Of a stretch of DNA of 64,000 nucleotides, positions 24,258-35,700 are shown piece after piece. The notes under the pieces were generated by a model. It was given only the letters and a program-made list of their open reading frames with translations, searched no databases and was not told the origin of the DNA. The position numbers were made by a program, and so were the translations under genes. The stretch covers positions 682,001 through 746,000 of the forward strand of contig JALGAS010000008.1 of NCBI GenBank assembly GCA_023078685.1, written 5' to 3'. Within the stretch, counting starts at the first letter, position 1, and every line of letters starts with the position of its first letter. The DNA is from Neopestalotiopsis rosae (lineage: Eukaryota; Ascomycota; Sordariomycetes; Amphisphaeriales; Sporocadaceae).

Positions 24258-25686
24258 TTAACGACGACCGCTGCGGGCAGCGCTGCCCTGCATTTGCTCG
24301 AGCTCGCCCTCGAGCTGCTTGATCTGGGCGTGGGTCTGCTCGAGATCCTTGTTGAGACGGTCTCTCTCGGCAATGAGCTTCTGTTCCCACTGGCGGAAAC
24401 GCTGCTCCTCGACCTTGACCTGCTCGGTGAAGCGCTTGCGGAGCGCCTCCTCCTCCTCCTTGTACTTGGGGTTGTCGAGCTTGCGTGGCCTGGCCTCGCC
24501 AAACTTGCGGGTCTCCATTTGCTGGGCACGGTAGGCCTCGTAGTGCAGCTCCTCGGTGGTGTGGATAAGATCCAGCATGTGGGTTCGGATCAGAATGGAT
24601 CGGAGCTTCTTGAAGTCGCAGTGATCCTCATTCTCAACCTCGGCCACACCCCACGAGTACTGGCGGCCCTTGACGATTCTTCCGTCGCCAGTCTTGACAT
24701 CTCTCTCGGAACCGATGACGGCAAAGGGCATGGCAGCCATCAGGGCGCGGGCGTGCTGAGCGGCAGCCTCATCGTCCTCCTCAACCGGGGGCTGGTAGAT
24801 CTTGATGTTCTGGGCCTCGATAACAGCGCGAATCTACAGTCTTGTGAGTTATGCATCCATGAACGTGGGTCTTGTTATTGCTCATACCTTGGCCTTGAAC
24901 TTGGCAAGGTCGGCCGGGCTCATGGTGTCGGCCTTGGCGATAACGGGAATCAGGTTGACTCTCGAGCACAGTCTCTTCATGACCTCAATGTCGAGGGGCT
25001 TCAGGGTGTGGCCAGTGGGTCTGATGAAGTACAAGCAGGCGTGTACACGGAGGTCGATCTTGTCATTTCGGCGGGGCTGTTGCTCCTGAAGCATGTACGA
25101 CTCGTGCTGGTCGTCGAGGAACTCGATAATGGGCATCCACGAATCTCTGTTGTTGACATAGTCGCCGAAACCCGGGGTGTCAATGACGGTCAACCGGACT
25201 AGTAATCTTCAAGTTAGGGGGCCGATTCTGCTTCAACGCGATATGCCATTTGAGACTGGGAGTTTATTGTGTTTGTGCATACCCTTGAAGAACTTCTCCT
25301 CCAGCTCGGCCTTTGTGATTTCAATCTCGACGGTCTTGTCGACCTGCTTCTGGTGTCGTCGCTTGTGGTCGGCATAGTTCTTGATGGTGGTGGAGAAGAG
25401 GGTGTTGATAAAGGTGGTCTTGCCCAAACCGGACTCGCCAGCAACCTGTAAATCGCCAGTAAAGTCAGTAAATGTAAGAGATTCGGGTGGCAGGAACGGG
25501 CGCGAAAAACGTACCATAATGGTAAAGGCAGCACCTCTCTTCGCGACAATCTTGTGGCGCTCTATTATAGGAGGTTAGCCAAGGGGGGAACCAGCAAGCC
25601 AGACAAGCTCTCGGGGGGTTAGACGTGCGATTGGGCAGATTGGCAATGCCAATCGCGGTTGCGGTTCCTTGCTGAGCAGACGCCAT
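24258..25686 (-). CDS. CDC12: Septin, Cdc12 / AspC type
   Basis: Five exons (minus strand): 25629-25686, 25515-25561, 25283-25445, 24888-25198 and 24258-24833, giving 384 residues. The GTPase motifs are G1 GESGLGKT (about 38-45), G3 DTPG (96-99) and G4 AKAD. The septin unique element (WGVAEVENEDHCDFKKLRS) follows, then a C-terminal coiled coil (about 310-384) starting ALRKRFTEQVKVEEQRFRQWEQ. The N-terminus GIANLPNQRHKIV and the coiled coil match yeast Cdc12 better than Cdc3, Cdc10 or Cdc11. Septins form hetero-octamers and filaments at septa, hyphal tips and appressoria. The first intron needs a GC donor (GCACGT at 25628) to rebuild the conserved NQR; no GT donor keeps the frame. The stop is at 24258. 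Confidence 0.95.
25562..25628 (-). other. Probable GC-AG intron in the septin gene
   Basis: The 67-base intron starts GCACGT instead of GT and ends TAATAG. Splicing here joins C to AG, making the CAG (Gln) of the conserved LPNQRHKIV. The neighbouring GT (at GTCTAA) gives the wrong phase with either nearby AG. Confidence 0.7.
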
Positions 25687-27935
25687 TGTGTTGATCGAAC
25701 CGTCAGGTGGTTGAGATGGGAATTCGGACGCTGTGGGAAACACGGTCGTGATGCGTGAAGGGAACAAAAAAAGAGAGACTGGCGACGATGCAAAGTGTCT
25801 GGTCTGTCTATGGGATGTTGTCCAATGTCCCAACGTGTTTGGGGAAATGGGCTTGCCAGAGTTTAGGGGATCAAAGTGGGACCCTCATGTCGATGGGCGT
25901 CCAGTCCAAGAGACGCAAGATGGGCCGCTAGGGAACACTGGAGTGGGCGCCTCTGATGGGCCCGAGCTCCATGGGGAAATTTGGCTTGAGATTCTGCCAA
26001 ACGCGACCGCCTCCTGTTCAACTGCCAGTCTGCCCCTGGCATGGCACGGAAGCTTGGGTTATCATTACTGTGCTTGTCTTCTAGCTACGATAGTACCTTG
26101 GCCGTTACACTCAATTTTAGCAGCCAGTCACCAGCACATCTCCGACGCAGTTGGACCAACCAGCTGTCAGAATTTACACTAACAAGGGCGACCCCTGAAG
26201 CAACCAATGATAGCCCGAATGCACCTACGATCGTCCACCACGCAGGTGTCACTTTTGGTAGTCTGTGTAGAAAGTCTGTATGCACAGCACATGCGTACCG
26301 CAAGGTCATGGACGAAATAGGAACACACATCAGTACGGTTGAGCTATAACTCGAAGCTTCCGTCCGGAAACCTACGTTTTGACCTTGCCCGAATTTACAT
26401 TTGTTCTTGCCTACCATAATTGAAGGTAGCTATCAAAATTGCATGACTCAACTCGCCTGGAGCGATATGGCCGCTGGGATTCAATATACGACGACTTTTT
26501 ATTCACTTTTGGCATTCTACCAGACGGGCGACTTGATTAACACAAGTTGGGTAATTGCAAAGATGATCATGTAGGCGACGTTGGTTTTCTTGCTTGTCAC
26601 TTTTTTTTAACTATCTAGTCTTCATATAACCAGATTCATGCATTTGCAGTGGTTCGATTCCGACTTCCAAGGTTGTCGCGTGATCCGCACAATGTCCATA
26701 CTTGTTCTCACCGAACACTTTAAACACTCTTCTCGAGATCAGACGCGACGTTGGTAGCAATATTCGGTGTATTTTAGATCAGATCCAGGTTTTTCGGGGC
26801 ATCTCGGCAACGACCGCAACTGGAGGAGTTCTGGTTCGCCCCTGTCATCTTTTCTCACGAGAAAGACCTTCTCCTTCGTGCCTTTACGCTTTGGTTACAT
26901 ATACCACAATGTCTTCTCTTTCTACAAATCGAGGTGAGCGTTCCAGTATGCTGATCGCGTCCAAGCTAAACGTCCACTCTTCAGTCTGACCTGCCGACTG
27001 AGTATGTAGTAAGCGTTGGGGGCCGGCTCCTTCTTCTCGACATCACACTTCAATATTGCGATCTCGGCCAAAGGGGACTTTTTGCCACGTAGCAAGAAAC
27101 ACGTTGTGACGGTACATTTTACATGATGGAAGTAGGTTCATGCCCTTTTAGACCATCGACAGATTTCAAATATAGTTTTTTTTTTTTTTTTTTGCCACCG
27201 AAAACCCTTGAATGTTCTCGGCATGACCAGCGTCAAGTCAGATGTCGCCGACAAGACTAATTCCAAGACTGCTTTGGACAGCGTGGAAAGAGTGATCATT
27301 TGGAAGAAAGAAAAAAAAAGAAAAAAACTGCACGAACTTGGCCGGCCATGCACAACTTTACGTATCGCGACTGTGTTGCTGCCTGTTTGCAAAGGCAGTA
27401 GTCTGCAAAAAGAAAATTGAGCATATCCTTCGTTCAAAAGTCACACACAAAAGGCCCTCATTGCAATGACTGAGAGCCTCCAATCATGCTTTCGGGCTTC
27501 ATAAACCGTGGTGGACAGTCAACCTAGTTGTGCATTCGCGCCAAATACAACACCAGAGTTGACTTTACTTTGCCCGCCGCACTCGCTGTTGCACCTGCCC
27601 TCTTTTCCGTCTTGATATGAGCTCCCCGTTCCTGCGCGTTGCAAGGTCTTGGTTTAAATATTTTCCAGAGAAGGTGTTGGATTACAGAATAAGCTACACC
27701 TTGAATTTCTTGAAGCGTAGAAATATTGCTATAAATGCTCACCTTGCCCTCCGAAATTCTCTTGCTCTTTCTCCAGAACAACAGCATCAGTTTCTATATC
27801 TTGCTCCAAGTTGAAGATCCCGACTTAACTCTCGATACTTTGACACGGTACTATACTGGATACATGTGCATACAATTACCCGAAACAACATCTCTCATTG
27901 CAGAATCATTGGAAGAAACTAGCAAGAACGGGAAA
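25687..27935. other. Divergent intergenic region between septin and F-box/ankyrin genes
   Basis: About 2.2 kb without a recognised gene. It includes an 18-base T tract at 27176-27193. A frame with an ATG at 27735 runs into the F-box gene and is discussed there. Confidence 0.45.
27176..27193. repeat. Poly-T tract, 18 bases
   Basis: An uninterrupted run of 18 T in the divergent region between septin and F-box genes. A similar 16-base run lies at 31306-31321. Such tracts can be nucleosome-depleted elements or A tails of retroposed copies; no target-site duplication was seen. Confidence 0.6.
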
Positions 27936-30071
27936 ATGTCTTCCTCAAACAAGGTATCGTTGGACCGGCTACCACCTGAGTTGCTCATGGAGATCAACAG
28001 GCACCTCGGATACAATGAGACTGCCAGTCTTTCGCGCTCTTCCAAGTACCTCTGCAACATATTTGATGGACTTCTCTACGAAGATGTCGAAAATGACTCC
28101 GATTCTGAAAAAGAGTATATGGTGTTGCTCTGGGCCGCCTACTGGGGACGATTGGACACAATAAAGAAACTTCGAGGGGTCCATTTGGGAAGGAACTGGA
28201 TTGGACTTTTCGTGGAACAGATTGAGATTGCGTTTAGATATTTTGGCAGCACATACGACTGGAATTCCCAGGCCCCCGCCACACAGGTATGACCACATTA
28301 TCATTTTCAATATTCTGCTGACTCATGTACAGGAGATCGGTCTACGACCAGACCAGTTTACTTTTCTAAGGGACATTTGTGATGCAGTCACTTGTACTGC
28401 TCTTCATGTGGCTGCAAGCCAAAATCAGGGCCAGGTTATCGAGTTTCTCTTGGACCGAGGTGTCGAAATTGATGCCTTGGGCCAAGATGTGAACTGTGGA
28501 CGACTTGAGCGGAAGTTCTTGTTAAACAGTCTCTTGTCGAATCGTCTGCATCATTACAATGGGATTGGCGACTGGACACCACTCCATTTTGCCATCTGTG
28601 GTGGCCATTTGACGGCAGTCAAGCTGCTCCTGTCACGAGGAGCTTCCTTCCTGGTGGGTAGGCCAGAACCGCAACATCCCACAGCTCTGCACAGCGCTGC
28701 GGCGGCCGGCAATATGGAAGTGCTCAAGGCAGTCCATGATCACTTCTCGCATGAGAGCATCGACGCCGTCGATGAACGGGACAAGACGGCCCTCATGTGG
28801 GCGTGGAGATACGACAACAGGCCCGCATTCACATACTTGGTTCGCCTCGGCGCCGACAAGGCGGCCCAAGATGACAAGGGGCTATCGATTATCCAAAGAA
28901 GCTGTCGGGATCTCGAAATTGATCGCATCGAATGGTTAGTACACGTGCCGTTTTGACTATCTTGCTTTGAAAGTCCAGGATGGGGGAAATAGAGACTGGG
29001 AGAGACGGAAAGCAGAAAATGCAGCCACTTGCGCCGTTTGAGACATCCTTACGATCGGTTACTGACTCATAATCTCAATGTAGGTTGCTTAAAAAACGTT
29101 TCCACATTGACCTACCAATCGACGACCTTACGCTGGCTTTGAATTACCTGATCGACAACCTTTGCGACCCTTGGGATTCGTACTACGAATATCCCTCCCC
29201 AGAGGTGATGCTGAGGATAAAAGCCATCATTAGAGCTCTAATGAGACAAGGAGCCAGGCCCGTCATCGTTCAACCCCCCGATGACTATCTTGACAGTTAT
29301 CGGCTGGTTGCCTTGGCACGACGCTGCGAGGTTGATGCTATACGGAGATTAGCCGACATGAATCTCATGAACCTCGTGCCCGGAAACTCTGCGGCAATAC
29401 ATCGGGCTTGTCTTGCAATCACTAGTTTCCCTATGGCACAAGTCTGTGAAGCCGTTGGACTTCTTCTGACTCCATGGGATGCTTTCTATAGCGATCGTCG
29501 GACTTCAGAAGACGGTGTCGATGGCAATTGCCCGTTCAACCCAAAGTTGTTTGATGATCTTTGGTGCATCGAAATGAAACTTCATTTCAGTGGTCGCCCT
29601 GCAACAGATGGCCTTGCAGACTTACTGGACTTATTGCTAAGTCACGTTCGCCCCTCGGATATTATGCAGCCCCAATGGCAAATACCGAGCTTCATGATGG
29701 TGAACCAGCTGGAATGCTGCAAAGTTCTGGCGGCTCATGGGGCCACAGTCGAGTTGCCGGTGCTTAAATACATGTTCCGGGAAGCCCTTGAGAGACGCGA
29801 TTATGAGGCAATATCTTTCCTCTGCTCTCTTGACGGCGCAAGGGAGGCACTTCTGTGTACAGATAATACCACTCTGGAGGCAACCTTGTTTCTCAGGACA
29901 CTGCAACTGGACGGGTACGAAGAAACTGTTGAGCGACTGGAAGCCGCTGCTGCACTGGACGGCAGGGAAGTCGTTACCCCTGCCCTGCTCCCGTCATCTT
30001 CACAGGATCACGACTCACACCTCATACGTGATGAGATTGAATCAAGGAAGAGAAGAAGGTCGAACACCTAA
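27936..30071 (+). CDS. F-box protein with ankyrin repeats
   Basis: Exons 27936-28286, 28333-28934 and 29084-30071 give 646 residues. The N-terminus is an F-box-like segment (LDRLPPELLMEINRHLGYNETASLSRSSKYLCNIF, described here by its ends LDRLPPELL and YLCNIF, about residues 9-44). Ankyrin repeats follow at about 150-300, for example CTALHVAASQNQGQVIEFLL, WTPLHFAICGGHLTAVKLLL and ALHSAAAAGNMEVLKAV. The C-terminal 300 residues are helical and weakly repeated, ending in a basic tail (ESRKRRRSNT). F-box proteins bind Skp1 in SCF ubiquitin ligases, and the ankyrins would pick the substrate. The start is uncertain: an in-frame ATG at 27735 would add 67 residues. Such genes are expanded and variable in filamentous ascomycetes. 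Target unknown. Confidence 0.8.
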
Positions 30072-32165
30072 GGACCAGAGGACACTAAAAAAGATGGGTA
30101 AGACACGACCTCGAGTCCCGCTCGCTTCAAAGATTGGACAGAGCACAGTCTACTATTGGTTAAATTGCTCTCACGTCTTGACAAGAGCTTGCTTGGTATA
30201 GCTCATCAGGGAAACCATGGATCAATGCCTCATAAAAGAAGTGGTGCATTTTTCTCGTTTATAATCAGCATGGGCACGAGATATGCGTGCTTTCTTCTTT
30301 GACTACATATGTAGTCACAGAATAAATGATTTGTTGCATTGGAGGTATACTCAAGACATTTGTGAGCGATTTGCTTGCATCTTTAGCCTACAATGAACAA
30401 ACAAACATGCATGCAGCTCGACAAGCAGTGCGATTGCGGGACCATGGTAATCTCCAACATGATGAGGCTATGCCAAGCATAAGCATAGCGTATTCGCGAC
30501 TTTTCCTTGAACACATTGTCGCGATCAATTGGAATGTTTCAGGCGTTCGCAGGAGGAGAAGAGCGTTACGAATCCGTCAGGTGAGAACACTGACCAGAAT
30601 CCACTGATGCGCGCAAGCACTGCCCGCCAGATTTGCACATCATTGATGCCGATCCGCCCCCTCTCAGTCGCGTGCACAGCAAACCTAGGTAAGGTTACTA
30701 CAGTAGGTATGTACCAATGGCAACGGCTAATAATCATCGCAAGAACAAAACTCCAACGGTTAAATAAAAGCACAGATGGGCAAATAAAAAGATATAATAA
30801 GGAAACGCAAAGCAGATACCAATTGCTATGTATAGACAATGCCCACGTGTTGCACATCGTAATTTCCCCCCATTCTGTCTCTGCCTGCGGAGGTTGAACT
30901 GCCTTCTTGTTCGGGCTTGGGGCCGGCTCTTGCTTTTCTCCTCTGAATTGTTTTGCGGCTCCATCGTCGCGCGCGCCCGTCGATCCGTCTTGGCATTTTT
31001 CTCTATTTCGACCTCATACGGTCTTGGCATTTTCTATACCCCCAAATTTGTTGTTCGTTGCCTATATCTCTTATACTATTCCTCTTCATTATCTTTATTG
31101 ATACTCGAGTAAATTGGATTGAAATTGTACTTGCAGAACTGCGCAATGCACAAATTAGATAGAATGCACAATCAAGGACGTTTTTTGCGCGATAATCCCT
31201 CTAGCTTCAAAGTGTCAGATTTTAAAAACAAGTCCACGTACCTCGCTCTGTCGCCCCGTCGCGAAATGTCTCGAACATGAACTTTCACAGCTCACGTTCA
31301 CGACCTTTTTTTTTTTTTTTTGAAACATTCAAAGAACTCTAGAAAAACCATCAGACCATTATCTCCTTCGCAACCGGCTACGGCCCGCAAAACGCCTCTT
31401 GTTAGCCCACGATGGAGATGGGTGAGACCCCTGAGCCCTACCCGCCCTTCCCGCACTTTTTTGATTGAAACCAACCAGCCAGTTGAGACGAACCAGTACA
31501 TTCCTTGCACCCTGTATTCACGATCGAGACCCCCAAATGTCACCCTGAATGACTAGGAAAACGGACGAGTCTCAGACAAGACAAGCTTATTCAAATGCTA
31601 GTCGTCTCTCCTCTTGAGCGCAAGCATCTTGGGCCGCAGTTTGTGGCAAGATGTTCATGTCAGGGGCTCACGATGATTCCAAGTCTTCAAGTGCATATGG
31701 TCAAGAATGTTGTGGTATCTGATAAGTGTGCATTGTGTCCCAAAAGTATCTACAAGAAGATTATGAAATTGTGTAAGAGTTCTTAATGAGAGTCAAGAAG
31801 GTGGTATGAAAGTGAAAGACAGTAAAAAGGCCACACTTGTTTGAACGCCGAGAGTCCTCATTGGGATCTCCCATCTTCCCTTCTCTTGCCGGAGCAGTAT
31901 TGCTTCGCCGTAACACCGATATAGTCCCTCCCAGTTCTATGTTGTAAAAGATTTTTTAATTGTTCCGTAAACACCGATACCATGGTATAGAAACCGGACC
32001 CGAACGCGCTAGGCGGGGTGATGAATAGATGATACGGAGGGGTATCTTTTTGTTTTGTTCGCTCAGGAAACCAAAATTGTTCGTTATAATCGTCATCGTT
32101 TGCAGCGCTCTGCGCGCAGTACGTCTCAAAAGCCAGGACGAAGCTCGATGATATTGGTTGGTACC
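30072..32165. other. Intergenic region without a recognised gene
   Basis: About 2.1 kb between convergent genes. It has a 16-base T tract at 31306-31321. Open frames here are short and have no domain likeness. Confidence 0.45.
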
Positions 32166-32726
32166 TTAGAACTTGCCGAGCACAAAGTTGCGGGGGACGA
32201 CCTTGGCAGCATCACGCTTGGAGGTGGTGTTGGTCTGGCTGCCAAGGGAGCAGTACAGCTCAGTCTCCGTGGTGGCGACGGTCTGAACATCGTCGGCGAG
32301 GTAGTAGGCAGTGTTGCAAGGGAAGATGGTGCAGCCAGACATGAGAGTCTTGACAGAGACGGTGTTCTCGCTGGCGGGCCACATCTCGTGGACACCATCG
32401 TGGTCATCAGCGTTGACAATGGCGGAGACATCAAAGTAGGTAATGTCGTCCCAGCCCTGGAAGGTAACCTCACCGAGCATACCGCTGGTGTTGTCGGCAC
32501 CCTCAGAGACGGAGTACCAGTTGCCAACCCAACCAGAAGGGAAGGAGACAGTCTCGGTGCCGAGGCCAGCAACCTCGATCGAGTCGATCTCGGAGTAGCC
32601 AGAGCTAGGAGTGAAGATGATCTTGCGGGTGGTGCTGTCCTGGCTGACAAAGGTGACAGTGTTGGTAGCACTGGCAACAGCGGCGGCGGCAGCGACCATG
32701 GTGGCGATCTTGGTGAAGAAACCCAT
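32166..32726 (-). CDS. Small secreted cysteine-containing protein of a fungal conserved family
   Basis: A single exon encodes 186 residues. The N-terminus is a clear signal peptide (MGFFTKIATMVAAAAAVASA). The mature protein starts TNTVTFVSQD and contains GWVGNWYSVSEGADN, FQGWDDITYFDVSAIVN and SGCTIFPCNTAYY, with only three visible cysteines. I recall similar fungal proteins labelled 'DNase1 protein' or thaumatin-like antigen, but I see no nuclease active site, so that name should not be taken as a function. It is probably a wall or extracellular protein. It stands alone in a gene-poor stretch, over 5 kb from the next gene to the right. Codon use is strongly biased to C/G-ending codons (many GTC, ACC, GCC), suggesting high expression. 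Confidence 0.8.
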   Translation of the reverse strand: MGFFTKIATMVAAAAAVASATNTVTFVSQDSTTRKIIFTPSSGYSEIDSIEVAGLGTETVSFPSGWVGNWYSVSEGADNTSGMLGEVTFQGWDDITYFDVSAIVNADDHDGVHEMWPASENTVSVKTLMSGCTIFPCNTAYYLADDVQTVATTETELYCSLGSQTNTTSKRDAAKVVPRNFVLGKF

Positions 32727-35700
32727 TTTGACAAATTGGTTGTTGTGGTTATGGATGGATGAGAAAGAAGTCGATAGGTGTGAGTGAGACGAGGAAAGTG
32801 TCCAAGTATGTATGGCTTAAAGTATCGGTATGCTTGTTGTTTGAGATGGCTGCTGAATAGCTTGTGTGACTGAGTGGCACCAGGCTGACAGTTTCTGAGT
32901 GTATACTCGGTTGTATTGGAAAGAATGTGTGTAAAGCAAAAAGTGCTTTTGTTCAAGGAATGAATCACTTAGTCAAAAGATTGAGACTATAGTGAGTGTT
33001 GGTGTCAAGGAAGGACTGGAATGCTTGGAAACAATTGCAATAAACTACACTCGTAGAAAAGAGGGCAACACGCAAGATTTATACAGACGAGTGAACAAAA
33101 GGGAACAACCAACAAAAGGAAACAAGCCCACCTGGTTAGCCAAAGGGACAGGATCCATCCTAGCAGTCTCGAATAACCAAGTAGTGGATGTATAGTGGGC
33201 ACGCCGGCAGGGACCACATAGTACTCTGGACGTAGCACGAGCATATGGTCCATGTGGATGGTGGTGCCCGACAACGATTACCTACTGTGAATGTACCATA
33301 GGGTATGTACCAGGAGGCGGAGACTTGCTGACTGACTGGAATGACTGTCTGTGACCCGACTCAAGGCAGCGGGTAGGTAGTCAGGGGTTGGGATTGAATC
33401 AGAGCTGAAGCCACCACCGAACCACGGCCTCCTCCTCTCCCAAAACCTCATCCCACCTACACTACTGTGTACATCCACGCACGACACGACACCAACTGGG
33501 CACTACTACCAGGTCCCACACCTTCCGCTCTGGCCCACGCCCAAGGATGGCGTTGGAAGGTCTGGAAGCTATCCGATCCGGAAATGGAAAGTTGATGCAC
33601 TGCCTCGCTGTTTAATGTTTCCCCTCACCAGGATGAATTTCCAAGACTTGCCAGGAACAAAGAACAGCGATGACATTTAGTGCTGCAACGCTGGACGGGT
33701 CAACCAGTCGGGCAGCTGGGGCAGCAGCCGTCAAAGGACAGAAGCCTGTACATTATAGCCGAAGGATGCATCGGAGATCGATCGATTGTGCTTCAAGGCT
33801 GAAGGTTATTGGGAAAAGCAGGCAGCCAGCCCTGTTGCGTTATGGAGAGAAGAATGTTTCCGCAAGATCAGGTACCATACCGGCAGTGGGCACATTGGCA
33901 CAGAATTTGCTGGGCCTAGATTTAGCAGAGCTCGTGGCCAAGAAACGCCCGCCCCTCCCCTGGGCCCCGAGAGACCCACACAACCCACAATGACCGGTCG
34001 GGATCTAATGGGTACAGGAACTTCTAGCGGCAGCCAGGGAGGCGTGTGTATAGGTCAGGGCAGTGACCTCATTGGCCAAGCAAACTGGTTCCTGACATGC
34101 TTAGCGGTCCGGGTACCTGATCAGACAATTCCGCAGGCCTGGGATGCCCCTCCAAGCCGTAGCAAGTTGGTGGCCTGGCGCTGAGGACTTGGGAGGCCCG
34201 CCGAGCAGCAATTGTCGTCGGGCCAATGGCACACTGACATCCCCAAGGACGTCCCGCTGGTGAAGCACTACGCGCGTCCGCAACGGCGCAAAGGCGCAAA
34301 GGGGGGCCGCGCTGACGCTGCCTGCTGTCGTCGTCCGGTCTGTCCGCTAATAACATTCGCTTCTCGCTGATAGCTGTGCTTTACAGATATTCCGACATTG
34401 ATGGCTGAAGAAAACAAATTGCACAATAAGAATGATTGATGAGATTTTGCTGATGTTGACAGGGATCCTGCGCGGTGAACATACTAAGAAACGTGAGTGA
34501 GTTGTCTGTAATCTCATCAGTCGTTTTTTTAGTTCTGATTCTGATGATGATGATGGCATCTGCAGTGTGATCAAGTCTGTCAGTAAGTCGCTGCAACAAT
34601 AAGCTCACGTCAGGTAAGAAGCTCCCGCTGTTCAGTCCTTCTGCCAGTTCAGGTGGCGTCCCCTCCCTCGTTTCATTCTGCATCAAGGGATCAAAAACTT
34701 GGAAAGTTTCTTTTCGTTAGTTTCGTTTCTTCTTTTGTTTTCTGTTCCTGCTTGCTGCAGGTGAGAGAAAAATTTCTCAAGCAGCGATGTGGTTCGAGAG
34801 TTTCGAGAGTTGACATTTCACAGCTCAGTGCGACACGTAAACTAGGCAATTCTTGGAAAGACCTTGGCAATCACCTGCGGAGCTTGTGCAAAAATGTACA
34901 CCTATGAACAAATCAAGTAGCAGCGAAATGGATGCAAGAGCATAAAAGCAGCGTCAGTGAGGAGCCACTCTGGTACTTATGACATGTTGTGCGACTTGTG
35001 TATTGCTGTTCAATAAGAGTGCAAAGGTTGGGATGAAGAGGGGTTTTTACTGGGGTGGACGAAAGCTGTGCAGAGTTTTTTTCTTCCTCTTGTTTTCACA
35101 ATTAGTGTATGCAGGCACAACCCGACTGGTCCGGTTTTGCTGGCAAGTTGAGCCGGCGCAGCGCCAATGCGGGAGACACGCCGGCGTCTAGCATCTTCAA
35201 GGCGCCCGAACACTGGTGCCAGGTCCCAGACCAGAGATCGGCAGGCACAGAAGCTCTAGCACTCGACAGAGCGTGTCAATGTGTGCCAACGCAGCAGCGC
35301 AGCGTGGCAGCCAGCAGCACTTGCTCTTGTGCCTGACATATTCACCAGATAGACCACCAATAGGAAGCAGCTCCTGCTTGCTGGCACGTTCCTTACGGCA
35401 GTTTCCATTGCACGCATGTACGATCGATTCATTTTGGAATGTTTGACTCGAACCAAAACCACATGAGCAGCTCCCAAACATCTAACAGCGCAAAGTTATA
35501 ATAAGTCAACTATTGGAACCAAATAGCCTACCAGTAGCTGCTCCATATTGCGTGAATACATATTCCAAATATGATAATGTATACAAAGGCTATATGATGG
35601 GGTGGGGGTTCCGTCCTCCAGTGTCCCGGAGTCCCGGGTCAACCCTCAGAGTTCCACAATCAGATTCTGAAATGGTCAGCATCTTTTTCCTAGCAACGCT

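Noticed and set aside
24294..25202. 302-codon open frame on the plus strand opposite the septin
   Set aside because: It is a mirror of the strongly codon-biased septin exons and runs straight across a septin intron; the septin strand has clear GTPase motifs.
26650..26672. GGTTCGATTCC, resembling a tRNA B box
   Set aside because: The flanking bases do not form a T stem, and there is no acceptor stem or A box at the right distance.
32166..32726. Naming the small secreted protein a DNase
   Set aside because: The name is used for similar fungal proteins, but no nuclease active-site residues are visible here.
33670..33993. 107-codon ATG frame in the gene-poor region
   Set aside because: No domain likeness and it overlaps another open frame (33786-34184) in a second phase.
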